Source: Bradyrhizobium arachidis (GTDB lineage: Bacteria > Pseudomonadota > Alphaproteobacteria > Rhizobiales > Xanthobacteraceae). From it: a stretch of DNA of 64,000 nucleotides. Below the pieces are notes generated by a model. That model saw only the letters and a list, made by a program, of their open reading frames with translations. It was not told the DNA's origin and did not search any database. The translations under genes were made by a program, and so were the position numbers. How positions within the stretch are numbered: position 1 is the stretch's first letter; every line of letters starts with the position of its first letter. The stretch spans positions 4,278,001 to 4,342,000 of the forward strand of contig NZ_CP030050.1 of the NCBI RefSeq assembly GCF_015291705.1, given 5' to 3'. Of the stretch, positions 25,439-34,246 are shown in pieces.

Positions 25439-26137
25439 CTAGCTCAGCAATTGGCGACAGATGTTGACGAAATCGTCGGTCCACCCCGTGAGGAGACCGA
25501 GCAGGACAAGCCAGACCAGCAGCAGGAAATGCCAGTAGATGGCGCACAGTTCCACGCTCAAGCGCGTGTCGGGGGCGCCACGCCACACCTTGGCCGACGT
25601 TCGCCCGAGGGCGACCAGGCCACCCGTCAGATGCAACCCATGCACCGCGGTCAACAGGTAGAAGAAGGAATTCGCCGGATTGGACGCCACGAAATATCCG
25701 GCTGCCCCGAGCCGTTGCCAGGCCAGGAGCTGTCCGGCGAGGAAGATCACGGCAGATGCTCCGCCAGCGAGCAGACCGATCTTGACGTTCTCGGTATCGT
25801 GTCGCCCGGCAGCCACGTACGACCATTGCAGCGCGGCACTGCTCAGGACCAGGACGCCGGTGTTGACCCACAGCAGCCGCGGGACCGGCAGCGGCCGCCA
25901 GTCCACCACACTCATGCGCATCGAGTAGGCGCTGATGAAGAGGACGAATAATGCGCTCGCGACGGCGAGAAACACGCCAAGTCCGACCTTTGCTGCCGGC
26001 CAGGACATGCTATCGCCGCCAGGGAAGTCACCGACCGAGCCTTCCTCCAGCCAGGGCTTGGCCGTCAGCCGCTGCTGCGACAGCCACCATCCGGCGATCA
26101 CCGCAAGCACAGTCAGGAACAGGATGATGGCGCTCAC
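25439..26137 (-). CDS. coxO: Cytochrome c oxidase subunit III paralogue (CoxO-like)
   Basis: A 232-residue membrane protein of the subunit III family but more divergent: GLGVFLAVASALFVLFISAYSMRM, NSFFYLLTAVHGLHLTGGLVALG and ELCAIYWHFLLLVWLVLLGLL are the subunit III landmarks. Its start overlaps the coxN stop by four bases (translational coupling), and coxP follows after 14 bases. Having two different subunit III genes side by side is unusual outside this oxidase class. Confidence 0.86.
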   Translation of the reverse strand: MSAIILFLTVLAVIAGWWLSQQRLTAKPWLEEGSVGDFPGGDSMSWPAAKVGLGVFLAVASALFVLFISAYSMRMSVVDWRPLPVPRLLWVNTGVLVLSSAALQWSYVAAGRHDTENVKIGLLAGGASAVIFLAGQLLAWQRLGAAGYFVASNPANSFFYLLTAVHGLHLTGGLVALGRTSAKVWRGAPDTRLSVELCAIYWHFLLLVWLVLLGLLTGWTDDFVNICRQLLS

Positions 26138-27912
26138 GAAGCAGCTCCCTGAACGAGCTGCGTCGCGCGTGGCGGCTGGTTCTGCGGAATGAAGTCCTCC
26201 GCGGCGCCGGGCACACTGTAGTCATAGGCCCAGCGGTACACGACCGGGAGCTCCTTGCCCCAGTTGCCGTGTCCAGGGGGCGTCTCCGGCGTCTGCCACT
26301 CCAGCGTCGTCGCCCGCCACGGATTGCCGCCTGAGGCCTCACCTTTGAACAGGCTCCAGGCAAGATTGAACAGGAACACCATCTGGCTGAAGCCGACGGT
26401 CAAGGCCACCACGGAGATGAAGGCATTCAGTGAATGGGCCGAGGACGGGATGAACGCCGTGTCCCCGAGTTCGAAATACCGGCGCGGAACCCCGAGCAGT
26501 CCAAGATAGTGCATGGGGAAGAAGATCAGGTAGGCGCCGAGGAAGGTGACCCAGAAGTGAAACTTGCCCAGGACGTCGTTCAGCATCCGCCCCGTGACCT
26601 TGGGGTACCAATGATAGATCGCGCCGAGCACGACCATGATTGGCGCCACGCCCATCACCATGTGGAAATGCGCGACCACGAACATGGTATCCGAGAGGGG
26701 CACGTCGACGACGACGTTGCCGAGGAAGAGGCCGGTGAGGCCGCCATTCACGAAGGTGATGATGAAGCCGAGTGCGAACAGCATCGGCACCCTGAGATGA
26801 ATGTCGCCGCGCCACAAGGTCAGCACCCAGTTGTAGACCTTGATCGCGGTGGGGATGGCGATGATGAGCGTCGTGGTGGCGAAGAAGTACCCGAATTGCG
26901 GGAACATGCCGCTCACATACATGTGGTGCGCCCATACGATGAAGCTGAGCGCGCCGATGGCCACGATCGCCCAGACCATCATGCGGTAACCAAAGATGTT
27001 CTTGCGGGCATGCGTGCTGATCAGATCGGAGACGATGCCGAAGGCGGGCAGGGCGACGATGTAGACCTCGGGGTGGCCGAAGAACCAGAACAGGTGCTGG
27101 AAGAGTAGCGGGCTGCCGCCGCCATATTTCGAAAGCTGTCCCATCTCGACGAGGGAGGGCATGAAGAAGCTGGTTCCCAGGAGACGGTCGAGCAGCAGCA
27201 TGACCGAGGCAACGAAGAGGGCAGGGAATGCCAAGAGCGCCATGACGGTCGCCGTGAAAATGCCCCACACCGTCAGCGGCAGGCGCATCAACGTCATGCC
27301 GCGGGTGCGCGCCTGGAGCACCGTGACCACGTAATTCAGCCCGCCCATGGTGAAGCCGATGATGAACAGGATCAGGGACGACATCATGAGAATGATGCCC
27401 CAATCCTGCCCGGGCGTTCCGGAGAGGATTGCTTGCGGCGGGTATAGCGTCCAGCCGGCGCCGGTGGGGCCACCGGGCACGAAGAATGTCGAGGCCAGCA
27501 CCAGGACTGCGAGCAGGTAGACCCAGTAGCTCAGCATGTTCACATAAGGGAAGACCATGTCCCGGGCGCCGACCATCAGCGGGATCAGGTAGTTGCCGAA
27601 GCCGCCCAGGAACAATGCGGTGAGCAGATAGATCACCATGATCATGCCGTGCATGGTGATGAACTGGAGGTACTGGTTGGCATCGATGAAAGAGAAGGTG
27701 CCGGGGAATCCCAGTTGCAGTCGCATCAGCCACGACAGCACCAGGGCCACCAGCCCGATGGCCGTGGCCGTCAGCGAATACTGAATGGCGATCACCTTGG
27801 CGTCCTGCGAGAAGACATACCGTGTCCACCAGCTCCTTGGATGATAGAGCTCGACATCAGGTACTTCGGCAGGCGGGATGCCTGCGATCCCTTCATATGG
27901 AATATCGACCAT
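26134..27912 (-). CDS. coxN: Cytochrome c oxidase subunit I (CoxN-like)
   Basis: The 592-residue catalytic subunit of a heme-copper oxidase, with 12 or more helices. Visible ligands: FITMHGMIMVIYL (heme a histidine), WFFGHPEVYIVALPAFGI (CuB histidine and cross-linked tyrosine), WAHHMYVSGM (two CuB histidines) and VVAHFHMVMG (heme a and a3 histidines). It is a type A oxidase by the ExxH/GHPEVY pattern. AGGAGG precedes ATG at 27912. It reduces oxygen to water with proton pumping, receiving electrons through CoxM. Confidence 0.95.
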   Translation of the reverse strand: MVDIPYEGIAGIPPAEVPDVELYHPRSWWTRYVFSQDAKVIAIQYSLTATAIGLVALVLSWLMRLQLGFPGTFSFIDANQYLQFITMHGMIMVIYLLTALFLGGFGNYLIPLMVGARDMVFPYVNMLSYWVYLLAVLVLASTFFVPGGPTGAGWTLYPPQAILSGTPGQDWGIILMMSSLILFIIGFTMGGLNYVVTVLQARTRGMTLMRLPLTVWGIFTATVMALLAFPALFVASVMLLLDRLLGTSFFMPSLVEMGQLSKYGGGSPLLFQHLFWFFGHPEVYIVALPAFGIVSDLISTHARKNIFGYRMMVWAIVAIGALSFIVWAHHMYVSGMFPQFGYFFATTTLIIAIPTAIKVYNWVLTLWRGDIHLRVPMLFALGFIITFVNGGLTGLFLGNVVVDVPLSDTMFVVAHFHMVMGVAPIMVVLGAIYHWYPKVTGRMLNDVLGKFHFWVTFLGAYLIFFPMHYLGLLGVPRRYFELGDTAFIPSSAHSLNAFISVVALTVGFSQMVFLFNLAWSLFKGEASGGNPWRATTLEWQTPETPPGHGNWGKELPVVYRWAYDYSVPGAAEDFIPQNQPPRATQLVQGAAS

Positions 27913-27991
27913 TAGAAACCTCCTCGGTCGTTTCCATCGGGGGTGAGGCGTTGGCCTCGTGCACCCGATCCGTCTTCGCAGCGGCAGCTTG

Positions 27992-28825
27992 CTACTTGCC
28001 ACCGGATTGGTATGTCGCCTTCACCACAGCTTTTGCCGGCGACAATTCGGCAAACGTCTTTTGTTGCTCCAGCCAAGCGTGATATTCGCGCTCTTCGTCG
28101 ACGATGACCTTGGCCCGCATCTGATAATGAGCCGCGCCACAAAGCTCCGCACACAGAACGTCGAACGTTCCGGTTCGGATCGGCGTTATCCAGAAAAAGG
28201 TCACCATGCCAGGAACCATGTCCATCTTGGCGCGGAATTCGGGCACGTAGAAATCGTGCAGGACATCAACCGAGCGGAGGAGGACCTTGACCGGCTTTCC
28301 CATTTGAAGGTGCAGGTCGCCGTTCTCGATCACGACGTCGTCCTGCGCGTGGGGGTCGTCACGATTGAGTCCCATCGGATTGTCGGACGCGATGTTGCGG
28401 ACATCGGATGTGCCCAACCGCCCATCCTTGCCCGGAAGGCGGAAGCTCCATTGCCATTGCTGGCCCATGACCTCGACCTCGGTGGCATCCGCAGGCACCG
28501 TCACGAACTGGTGCCAGACCACGAGGCCAGGCGCCAGCATGGCCGCGACTCCGACGCCGGTCCCGACGCTCAGCCACCATTCGAGCCTTTTGTTTTCCGG
28601 ATTGTAGTCAGCCCGTCTTCCGTCTTTGTGGTGAAAGCGAAAGATGCAATAGGCCATGAAGGCGATGACCGCGACGAAAACGAAGCCGGTGATCCAGAAC
28701 GTGATGTTGATGGTGTGGTCGATATAGGCCCAGTTCGTGGCGATCGGCGTCCACCACCACGGGCTGTAGAGGTGAAACAGCACCGAGCCGATCGCGACCA
28801 GAAGCAGTATCAGTGCGACAGCCAT
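27992..28825 (-). CDS. coxM: Cytochrome c oxidase subunit II with intact CuA site (CoxM-like)
   Basis: A 277-residue subunit II with three predicted hydrophobic segments (3-20, 40-62, 84-103) and a periplasmic cupredoxin domain. The CuA ligands are complete: His in SVDVLHDFYVPEF and Cys-x3-Cys-x3-His-x2-Met in DVLCAELCGAAHYQM. It is therefore a cytochrome c, not a quinol, oxidase. No fused cytochrome c domain is present. It is the first gene of the minus-strand cox operon, with 530 non-coding bases upstream. Confidence 0.94.
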   Translation of the reverse strand: MAVALILLLVAIGSVLFHLYSPWWWTPIATNWAYIDHTINITFWITGFVFVAVIAFMAYCIFRFHHKDGRRADYNPENKRLEWWLSVGTGVGVAAMLAPGLVVWHQFVTVPADATEVEVMGQQWQWSFRLPGKDGRLGTSDVRNIASDNPMGLNRDDPHAQDDVVIENGDLHLQMGKPVKVLLRSVDVLHDFYVPEFRAKMDMVPGMVTFFWITPIRTGTFDVLCAELCGAAHYQMRAKVIVDEEREYHAWLEQQKTFAELSPAKAVVKATYQSGGK

Positions 28826-29355
28826 CCTGATCCATCCTTGCCATCGAAGGCTACGGATACGAATCCAGGGCGGAGCTCATGTCGCGATGGCTGGCCTTTC
28901 TTGGCTGGCATCTATGCCATCGCCGGCCTCTTGCCTCGCCCCTTCTACCGGTCGCGAAATCAACAGAACGCTCGCGACCAAACTCTAAGGGCGTCTGCGT
29001 CTAAAATGATACCAGCCCAATCCGGCGTCAATAGAGCAATGCGGGTGCTCCGACATGGCGTGGTTGCCATCACCCGGGCAGTCGACAAAGCATCAGGTGC
29101 ATGTTGGGTGGCGGCGTTCCGGGCGATGCAACGCACAAATCAGGTGCATATTCACCTAACCGTGAGCGCAGCCGTGCCCCGCGCGCGCTAAGCTTGCGGG
29201 GCAGGTCGCGACGGGTTCCGTCCGGCCAGGCTCTTTTCGCTGAACCTGACTTGTCGTACTCGGCCCACCGCGTTTCCTGCTCGACAGGCGGATGCGCGTG
29301 GCTGGAAAGCGCGCGTGATCGAAAACCGCGATTTTCAGCACGGGAGGGTCCGTTC
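28826..29355. other. Long divergent intergenic region between coxM and the DUF2189 gene
   Basis: No gene is supported in these 530 bases. It holds two direct copies of ATCAGGTGCAT (29092 and 29139), one of them part of an AGGTG-N6-CACCT palindrome. I looked for an FNR/FixK-type TTG-N8-CAA site, as might be expected upstream of an oxidase operon, and found no convincing one. GGGAGGG before 29356 is the ribosome binding site of the DUF2189 gene. Confidence 0.6.
29092..29157. promoter_or_regulatory. Direct repeats ATCAGGTGCAT with an embedded palindrome
   Basis: ATCAGGTGCATGTT at 29092-29105 and ATCAGGTGCATATT at 29139-29152 are 47 bases apart. The second continues into CACCT, forming the inverted repeat AGGTG-N6-CACCT at 29142-29157. 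This looks like a regulator binding region for coxM or the DUF2189 gene; the protein is unknown. Confidence 0.45.
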
Positions 29356-30264
29356 ATGGCCACTCTGTACTCCCACGACGTCATCAGGCGGCACGTCTTC
29401 GGCGAAGCGGCCTCCTATCCCATTCGCAAGATCAGCTTGTCCGACCTGACCGAGGCGCTGCGCCTGGGTTGGGAGGATTTCCAGGCGATGCCGAGCCACG
29501 CGATCGTCGTGTGCGTGATTTATCCCGTTCTCGGCCTCGTCCTGTTCAGGATGGTTCTCGGCTATTCGGTGCTGCCGCTCCTGTTTCCGCTGGCTGCCGG
29601 CTTTGCCTTGATCGGCCCTTTTGCCGCGATCGGTCTCTACGAACTCAGCCGGCGTCGCGAGCGCGGCGAGCAGGTCGATGCATGGGATGCGATCAAGGTG
29701 CTGCGCGCACCGTCGTTCGGCGCAATGGTCGAACTCGGCGTGCTCCTGCTGGTCCTGTTCGGGGCCTGGATCGGTGTCGCGAACGCAATCTATGTCACGA
29801 TCTTCGGTCACGCGGCGGCCGCAAGCATTCCCGACTTCGCAACGCGCGTGCTGACGACGCCGGAAGGCTGGTCGCTCATCGTCGTCGGTTGCGGTGTCGG
29901 CTTCCTGTTTGCGGTTGTGGCCTTGTGCGTCAGCGTCGTGTCGTTTCCGTTGATGCTCGACCGGCATGCGACTGCGATCGACGCGATCCGCACGTCGCTC
30001 CGAGCGGTGGCGGAGAATCCGGTTGCGATGGCCGGATGGGGCCTCATCGTCGCGGCACTGCTCGTGATCGGCTCGCTGCCGTTCTTCGTCGGTCTCGCTG
30101 TCGTCCTGCCGGTGCTCGGTCACGCCACCTGGCATCTCTATCGGCGGGTGGTCGAGCCGAATCCAAATCCACCGGACGAGCTGCCGCCGCCCCCGAAGGG
30201 AAAGCGCTACGCAGCGGATTTTCCGGCCAATCTCTTCCCGTGGAGCCGCGAGGGTGAACAGTAA
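29356..30264 (+). CDS. DUF2189 membrane protein
   Basis: A 302-residue polytopic protein with about six membrane segments in the order typical of DUF2189: KISLSDLTEALRLGWEDF, the paired helices around residues 49-67 and 73-95, YELSRRRERGEQVDAWDA and SFPLMLDRHATAIDAIRTSLRAV. The C-terminal tail is proline- and lysine-rich. The family is common in alphaproteobacteria and often encoded near cytochrome oxidase genes, as here; its function is unknown. GGGAGGG precedes the ATG by seven bases. Confidence 0.88.
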   Translation: MATLYSHDVIRRHVFGEAASYPIRKISLSDLTEALRLGWEDFQAMPSHAIVVCVIYPVLGLVLFRMVLGYSVLPLLFPLAAGFALIGPFAAIGLYELSRRRERGEQVDAWDAIKVLRAPSFGAMVELGVLLLVLFGAWIGVANAIYVTIFGHAAAASIPDFATRVLTTPEGWSLIVVGCGVGFLFAVVALCVSVVSFPLMLDRHATAIDAIRTSLRAVAENPVAMAGWGLIVAALLVIGSLPFFVGLAVVLPVLGHATWHLYRRVVEPNPNPPDELPPPPKGKRYAADFPANLFPWSREGEQ

Positions 30265-30318
30265 CCGCGAAGCGGCCGCGCCTGGCGACCGCCTTCACAG
30301 GACATGACGGATTAGGGC

Positions 30319-31524
30319 TTACTTCTGCTGTTGCGGCAGGAAGGTCGGCCCGACCGAGCGGATCGGCTTGTTCTCTGAGGACGTCGTCGCCGCGCCGCTG
30401 TCCGCCGGCGGCGTTGCCGCAGGTGCGGTGGCCGTCGTCGGCGCGGGCGCCGCGCCCTTCTTGCCATTGGCAGGCTGCGGCGTGCCCTTGCTGAGCCGCT
30501 GCTGCTGCATCTTCTTGGCGCTCTCCTCGGTGACGATGATGTCACCCTGCTGCTCGGCGGCGGCCTTGTCGTCGGCCGATTTCAGCGCGTCGGCCCAGGT
30601 CTGGCCGGCGGCCTTGCAGGAGCAGGACGGGTTGAACTCGCTGCGGAATTTGAACGCGGTCGGCAGCGCCGTGTAGGGCTGGCCGGCGGTGGAGACCGCC
30701 GAGTTCATGTCCTCGCCGGGATTGCGATGGGTGTAGAGCACGGCTTCCGCGGCCGGGCACAGCGCCTTGCAGGTCTTCTCGTCGTCGGCGAAGCGCGCCG
30801 GTACGGTCGCGAACGAGATCGGGAAATAGGCGCCGTCGCAGGTGCGCACGCACACGGTGCGATAGGTGCCCGACTGCGGGCCGAGATCGGCCGGCGGCAC
30901 GCCTTGCGGATTGTTGGGGTTGTTGTTGCCGCCGAACAGATTGCTCAGGAAGTTGCCGCCGCCTTGCGATTGCGCGGCGTTGGCATATTGCGGGCCGCAA
31001 TTGTTCTGTGCGAGCGCCGCCAGCACCGAGCGGCGCTGATTGTCGCGCTCCGGGCTGAAGCCGCCGGGGCCGCCGCCGCGCAGGCGCTCGAGATTGCCGG
31101 TGATCTGGTCCAGATTGGCGCGCATTTGCTGGATCTGGGTGTTGACCGGGCCGCATTGCGCCGACTGGCCGTTGAACAGCGAGAAGAAGCCGGAGGAATC
31201 GCAGCCCATGCGCTTGGCCTGCATGGTGACGCGGTCGAGCTCGGCCTGCTGGCGGCTCTGGGATTCCTGGTAACGGCGGATCTGGTCTTCGCGCGCGGGG
31301 TCGCCACCGCCGCCGCCGCGATCGAGCGCGGCGAGCTGGCCTTCCAGCCGTGAGCACATCGGGTTCGGCCCGAGCCCGTTCTGGCCCGGCTGCGGCGGCG
31401 GCCCTGGGGGCGGGCCGGCCTGCGCGAAAGCGCCGTTGGCGAGCATGACGGTGCCGAGGAGCACGGTGCAGGCAAGGAGGGAGCGGGCACGGGAGAGAGA
31501 GAAAAATTCAGGCATATCCGCCAT
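30319..31524 (-). CDS. DUF2865 exported protein
   Basis: A 401-residue exported protein: signal peptide (SLLACTVLLGTVMLANGAFAQA), proline/glycine-rich linker, a coiled-coil-prone glutamine/arginine segment (EDQIRRYQESQSRQQAELDRV), and the DUF2865 core with paired cysteines (RTVCVRTCDGAYFPISF, CKALCPAAEAVLY, SCSCKAAGQ). The tail after KKMQQQRL is low-complexity alanine/proline. The pattern CVRxCDGxYFP is the family signature. The role is unknown; periplasmic disulfide-bonded protein is the likely class. An ATG at 31515 is an alternative start. Confidence 0.85.
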   Translation of the reverse strand: MADMPEFFSLSRARSLLACTVLLGTVMLANGAFAQAGPPPGPPPQPGQNGLGPNPMCSRLEGQLAALDRGGGGGDPAREDQIRRYQESQSRQQAELDRVTMQAKRMGCDSSGFFSLFNGQSAQCGPVNTQIQQMRANLDQITGNLERLRGGGPGGFSPERDNQRRSVLAALAQNNCGPQYANAAQSQGGGNFLSNLFGGNNNPNNPQGVPPADLGPQSGTYRTVCVRTCDGAYFPISFATVPARFADDEKTCKALCPAAEAVLYTHRNPGEDMNSAVSTAGQPYTALPTAFKFRSEFNPSCSCKAAGQTWADALKSADDKAAAEQQGDIIVTEESAKKMQQQRLSKGTPQPANGKKGAAPAPTTATAPAATPPADSGAATTSSENKPIRSVGPTFLPQQQK

Positions 31525-31667
31525 TCTAGCGAGGTCACGGCCCAATGTGACATTCCAAGTGAGTTTGGAGGGCCGAAGCGCGCCCTCCCATAGCCGCTTC
31601 CTGCGGCATCGTCACGTCGTTTCAGGGGCCAAAGATCGGGCCTAAGGTACGCCAGCTCCGAGCGAAT

Positions 31668-31973
31668 TCAGCGCTGGCAGGTGATTGCGACATATTCGTC
31701 GCAATGGCCATGGGAGCAGTTTGCGCCGGTTTTGGGGACAGACCCGGTAATTTCGTCAGGATCGACCCGGCGATAGCTTGATGCCTGGGCAAAATCCCGT
31801 GACTGGCAATAGGTCCGCGCGACCTGTGCGCCGCATTTGTCGCCCTTGGCCAGGCACTGGTCGATGCCATAGCCGTCCGCCTGGTTGGCGATGATGAAGA
31901 CACGGGTCTCGGCCAAAGCGCCGGATGCCGCAAGGATGGAGGCACAGGAAATGAGCGCAAATATCGATCGCAT
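31668..31973 (-). CDS. Small cysteine-containing exported protein
   Basis: The 101-residue product has a clear signal peptide (MRSIFALISCASILAASGALA) and a mature part of about 80 residues with six cysteines (CLAKGDKCG, ARTYCQSRDF, NCSHGHCDEYVAITC). Even cysteine numbers suggest disulfides in the periplasm. It resembles small secreted proteins of unknown function conserved among Bradyrhizobium. It lies alone, 143 bases before the start of the DUF2865 gene on the same strand. Confidence 0.75.
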   Translation of the reverse strand: MRSIFALISCASILAASGALAETRVFIIANQADGYGIDQCLAKGDKCGAQVARTYCQSRDFAQASSYRRVDPDEITGSVPKTGANCSHGHCDEYVAITCQR

Positions 31974-32094
31974 GGAAATACCGGGGCTTTGGGGAACCGC
32001 CAGCTTCTGAATAGTCTCAAAAGGTTAAGGATGACGAACCATGAAGGCGGCGAGGCCGCGCTTTGCGGAAATAAAGCGGCATTTTCGCGGCTCC

Positions 32095-32124
32095 CTTGAC
32101 GCAGGGCCGCCTCATGGCCCATAT
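32095..32124 (+). promoter_or_regulatory. Candidate housekeeping promoter upstream of cysS
   Basis: CTTGAC at 32095-32100 and CCATAT at 32119-32124, with an 18-base spacer, resemble the rhizobial sigma-70 consensus CTTGAC-N17-CTATAT. The position, about 135 bases before the cysS start, is plausible. Confidence 0.4.
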
Positions 32125-32259
32125 GTTCCGGCATGAACGGTCTCCTCGCCATTTGCATCATTTGCGAGATTACGAGCTAGCGATTCGCTGGCTGGAGCCG
32201 TCTTTTCTCAAACACATTGAGAGCACTGGACGCCCGGCCAACAGCCGACGGGTATCCAT

Positions 32260-33639
32260 ATGGAATTACGCCTCTACGATACGCTGAGCCGGGAAAAGCG
32301 CACCTTCGTGCCGCTCGATGCGAAGGACGTCCGCATGTATGTGTGCGGACCGACCGTCTACGACTTCGCCCATATCGGCAATGCGCGGCCGGTGATCGTG
32401 TTCGACGTGCTGTTTCGGCTGCTGCGCCATCTCTATGGCGAGGCGCACGTCAAATATGTCCGCAACATCACCGACGTCGACGACAAGATCAACGACCGCG
32501 CCGCGCGCGATTTTCCCGGCCTGCCGCTGAACGAGGCGATCCGCAAGGTCACCGAGCAGACCGGCAAGCAGTTTCACGCCGACGTCGATGCGCTCGGTGC
32601 GCTCAGGCCGAGCGTCGAGCCGCGCGCAACCGAGCACATCGTCGAGATGCGCGAGATCATCGAACGGCTGATCAAGGGCGGCTTCGCCTATGCCGCCGAG
32701 GACCATGTGCTGTTCTCGCCGCAGGCGATGAACGCGGCCAATTCCGGCCTGCCGCGCTACGGCGCGTTGTCCAACCGCTCGCTGGACGAGATGGTCGCCG
32801 GCGCCCGTGTCGACGTCGCGCCCTACAAGAAGGGCAATACCGACTTCGTGCTGTGGAAGCCGTCCAAGCCGGGCGAGCCGTCATGGCCGTCGCCGGCCGG
32901 CATCAAGGCCGAGGGTCGTCCCGGCTGGCACATCGAGTGCTCCGCGATGGCGTGGAAGCATCTCGGCGAGCATTTCGACATCCATGGCGGCGGCATCGAT
33001 CTCGTGTTTCCGCATCACGAGAACGAGGTCGCGCAGACCTGCTGCGCCTTCCACCAGGAGCGCATGGCGAACTACTGGATGCACAACGGCTTCCTGCAGG
33101 TTGAGAGCGAGAAGATGTCGAAAAGCCTCGGCAACTTCATCACCATTCACGAGCTGCTCCAGGACTGGCCGGGCGAGGTGCTGCGCCTGAACATGCTGAA
33201 GACGCATTACCGCTCGCCGATCGACTGGACCATGAAGTCGCTGGAAGAGAGCGCCAGGACGCTCGATGACTGGTATCGCGTCGCGGCCGACGTTGCACCC
33301 GGTAAGCCCGCGGCATCCGTGGTCGAGCCGCTGCTTGACGATCTCAACACGCCGCTCGCGATTGCAGCGCTGCACGGCTTGCGTGGCGATGCCGATGCAT
33401 TGTCGGGTTCGTTGCGCCTGCTTGGGTTCCTTTCCGAGAGCGCTGCGCAATGGGAAGGGCGCAAGCAGCAGGCAAGCGGCGTCGATGCCGCGGAGGTCGA
33501 GCGCCTGATCGCGGAGCGGACGGCGGCGCGTGGTCGGAAGGACTTCAAGGAGTCCGACCGCATCCGCGATCTGCTGGCGGCGATGGGCGTTGCGATCAAG
33601 GACTCCAAGGACGGAACGACCTGGGAGATCGCGCGATGA
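32260..33639 (+). CDS. cysS: Cysteinyl-tRNA synthetase
   Basis: The 459-residue class I synthetase charges tRNA-Cys. It carries the zinc cysteine in YVCGPTVYD, the HIGH-type motif AHIGNARP, zinc ligands in [14 protein letters not shown] and [10 protein letters not shown], and the KMSKS loop [10 protein letters not shown]. The C-terminal helical anticodon domain ends in [17 protein letters not shown]. It is the first of four genes linked by overlaps or short gaps: a 37-residue membrane protein, a GNAT acetyltransferase and citramalate synthase follow. Confidence 0.97.
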   Translation: MELRLYDTLSREKRTFVPLDAKDVRMYVCGPTVYDFAHIGNARPVIVFDVLFRLLRHLYGEAHVKYVRNITDVDDKINDRAARDFPGLPLNEAIRKVTEQTGKQFHADVDALGALRPSVEPRATEHIVEMREIIERLIKGGFAYAAEDHVLFSPQAMNAANSGLPRYGALSNRSLDEMVAGARVDVAPYKKGNTDFVLWKPSKPGEPSWPSPAGIKAEGRPGWHIECSAMAWKHLGEHFDIHGGGIDLVFPHHENEVAQTCCAFHQERMANYWMHNGFLQVESEKMSKSLGNFITIHELLQDWPGEVLRLNMLKTHYRSPIDWTMKSLEESARTLDDWYRVAADVAPGKPAASVVEPLLDDLNTPLAIAALHGLRGDADALSGSLRLLGFLSESAAQWEGRKQQASGVDAAEVERLIAERTAARGRKDFKESDRIRDLLAAMGVAIKDSKDGTTWEIAR

Positions 33640-33749
33640 AACGGCCCGACACGCCGTTCCCGCGGCACTGGCTGTATTACATCGCGCTGAAGATCCTGCT
33701 GCTCGGCGCCGCCGTGGCGATCGCGCTGAAACTCTATGGGATGTGGTGA
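33636..33749 (+). CDS. 37-residue single-helix membrane protein
   Basis: A very small protein with a basic N-terminus ([12 protein letters not shown]) and one membrane helix ([24 protein letters not shown]). ATG overlaps the cysS stop (ATGA), so its translation is probably coupled to cysS. The stop lies five bases before the GNAT start. Composition and coupling argue for a real gene; the function is unknown. Confidence 0.7.
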   Translation: MKRPDTPFPRHWLYYIALKILLLGAAVAIALKLYGMW

Positions 33750-33754
33750 GGACG

Positions 33755-34246
33755 ATGGGACAGAGTTTGCCAAAGCCCGGCCTGCGGCCGTTCCTGCCGG
33801 ATGACGTGCCGGTGCTCGCCGCGATCTTCACCGCCAGCATCGAGGAGCTGACCGGCGACGACTACAGCGAGGCGCAGCAGCAGGCCTGGATGGAGGCCGC
33901 GGAGGACGAGGAGTTCGGCAAGCACCTCGCCTCCGACCTGACCCTGATCGCGACACTGGAAGGCTCGCCCGTCGGCTTCGTCTCGCTGCGCGGCACCGAT
34001 CATATCCGCATGCTCTATGTGCATCCGGCCGTCGCCGGGCAGGGCATCGCGACCATGCTGGTCGACGCGCTGGAGAAGCTCGCCGGCAGCCGCGGCGCAA
34101 CGGCTCTGACCGTCGATGCCAGCGACACCGCCCAAAACTTCTTCGCCAAGCGCGGCTACACCGCCCAGCGGCGCAACAGCGTCACCATCAATGACGAGTG
34201 GCTCGCCAACACCACCATGAAGAAGACGCTCGGAGCGCCGCAATGA
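33755..34246 (+). CDS. GNAT-family N-acetyltransferase
   Basis: A 163-residue acetyltransferase with the acetyl-CoA-binding core: LIATLEGSPVGFVSLRG, IRMLYVHPAVAGQGIATMLVDALE (the Q/RxxGxG/A motif A) and NFFAKRGYTAQRR (motif B). Substrate unknown. GAGG lies a few bases before ATG at 33755, and the stop overlaps the cimA start by four bases, giving translational coupling within the cysS-cimA unit. Confidence 0.9.
   Translation: MGQSLPKPGLRPFLPDDVPVLAAIFTASIEELTGDDYSEAQQQAWMEAAEDEEFGKHLASDLTLIATLEGSPVGFVSLRGTDHIRMLYVHPAVAGQGIATMLVDALEKLAGSRGATALTVDASDTAQNFFAKRGYTAQRRNSVTINDEWLANTTMKKTLGAPQ

Noticed and set aside
28826..29355. Possible FNR/FixK site upstream of coxM
   Set aside because: I looked for TTG-N8-CAA-type symmetry and found no convincing match, so no oxygen-response site is claimed.
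31622..32161. 179-codon minus-strand frame covering the small exported protein gene
   Set aside because: The shorter frame at 31668-31973 has a signal peptide and paired cysteines; the longer frame lacks such features.
32096..32287. 63-codon open frame before cysS
   Set aside because: No ribosome binding site, overlaps the candidate cysS promoter and runs into the cysS start region; no protein-like pattern.
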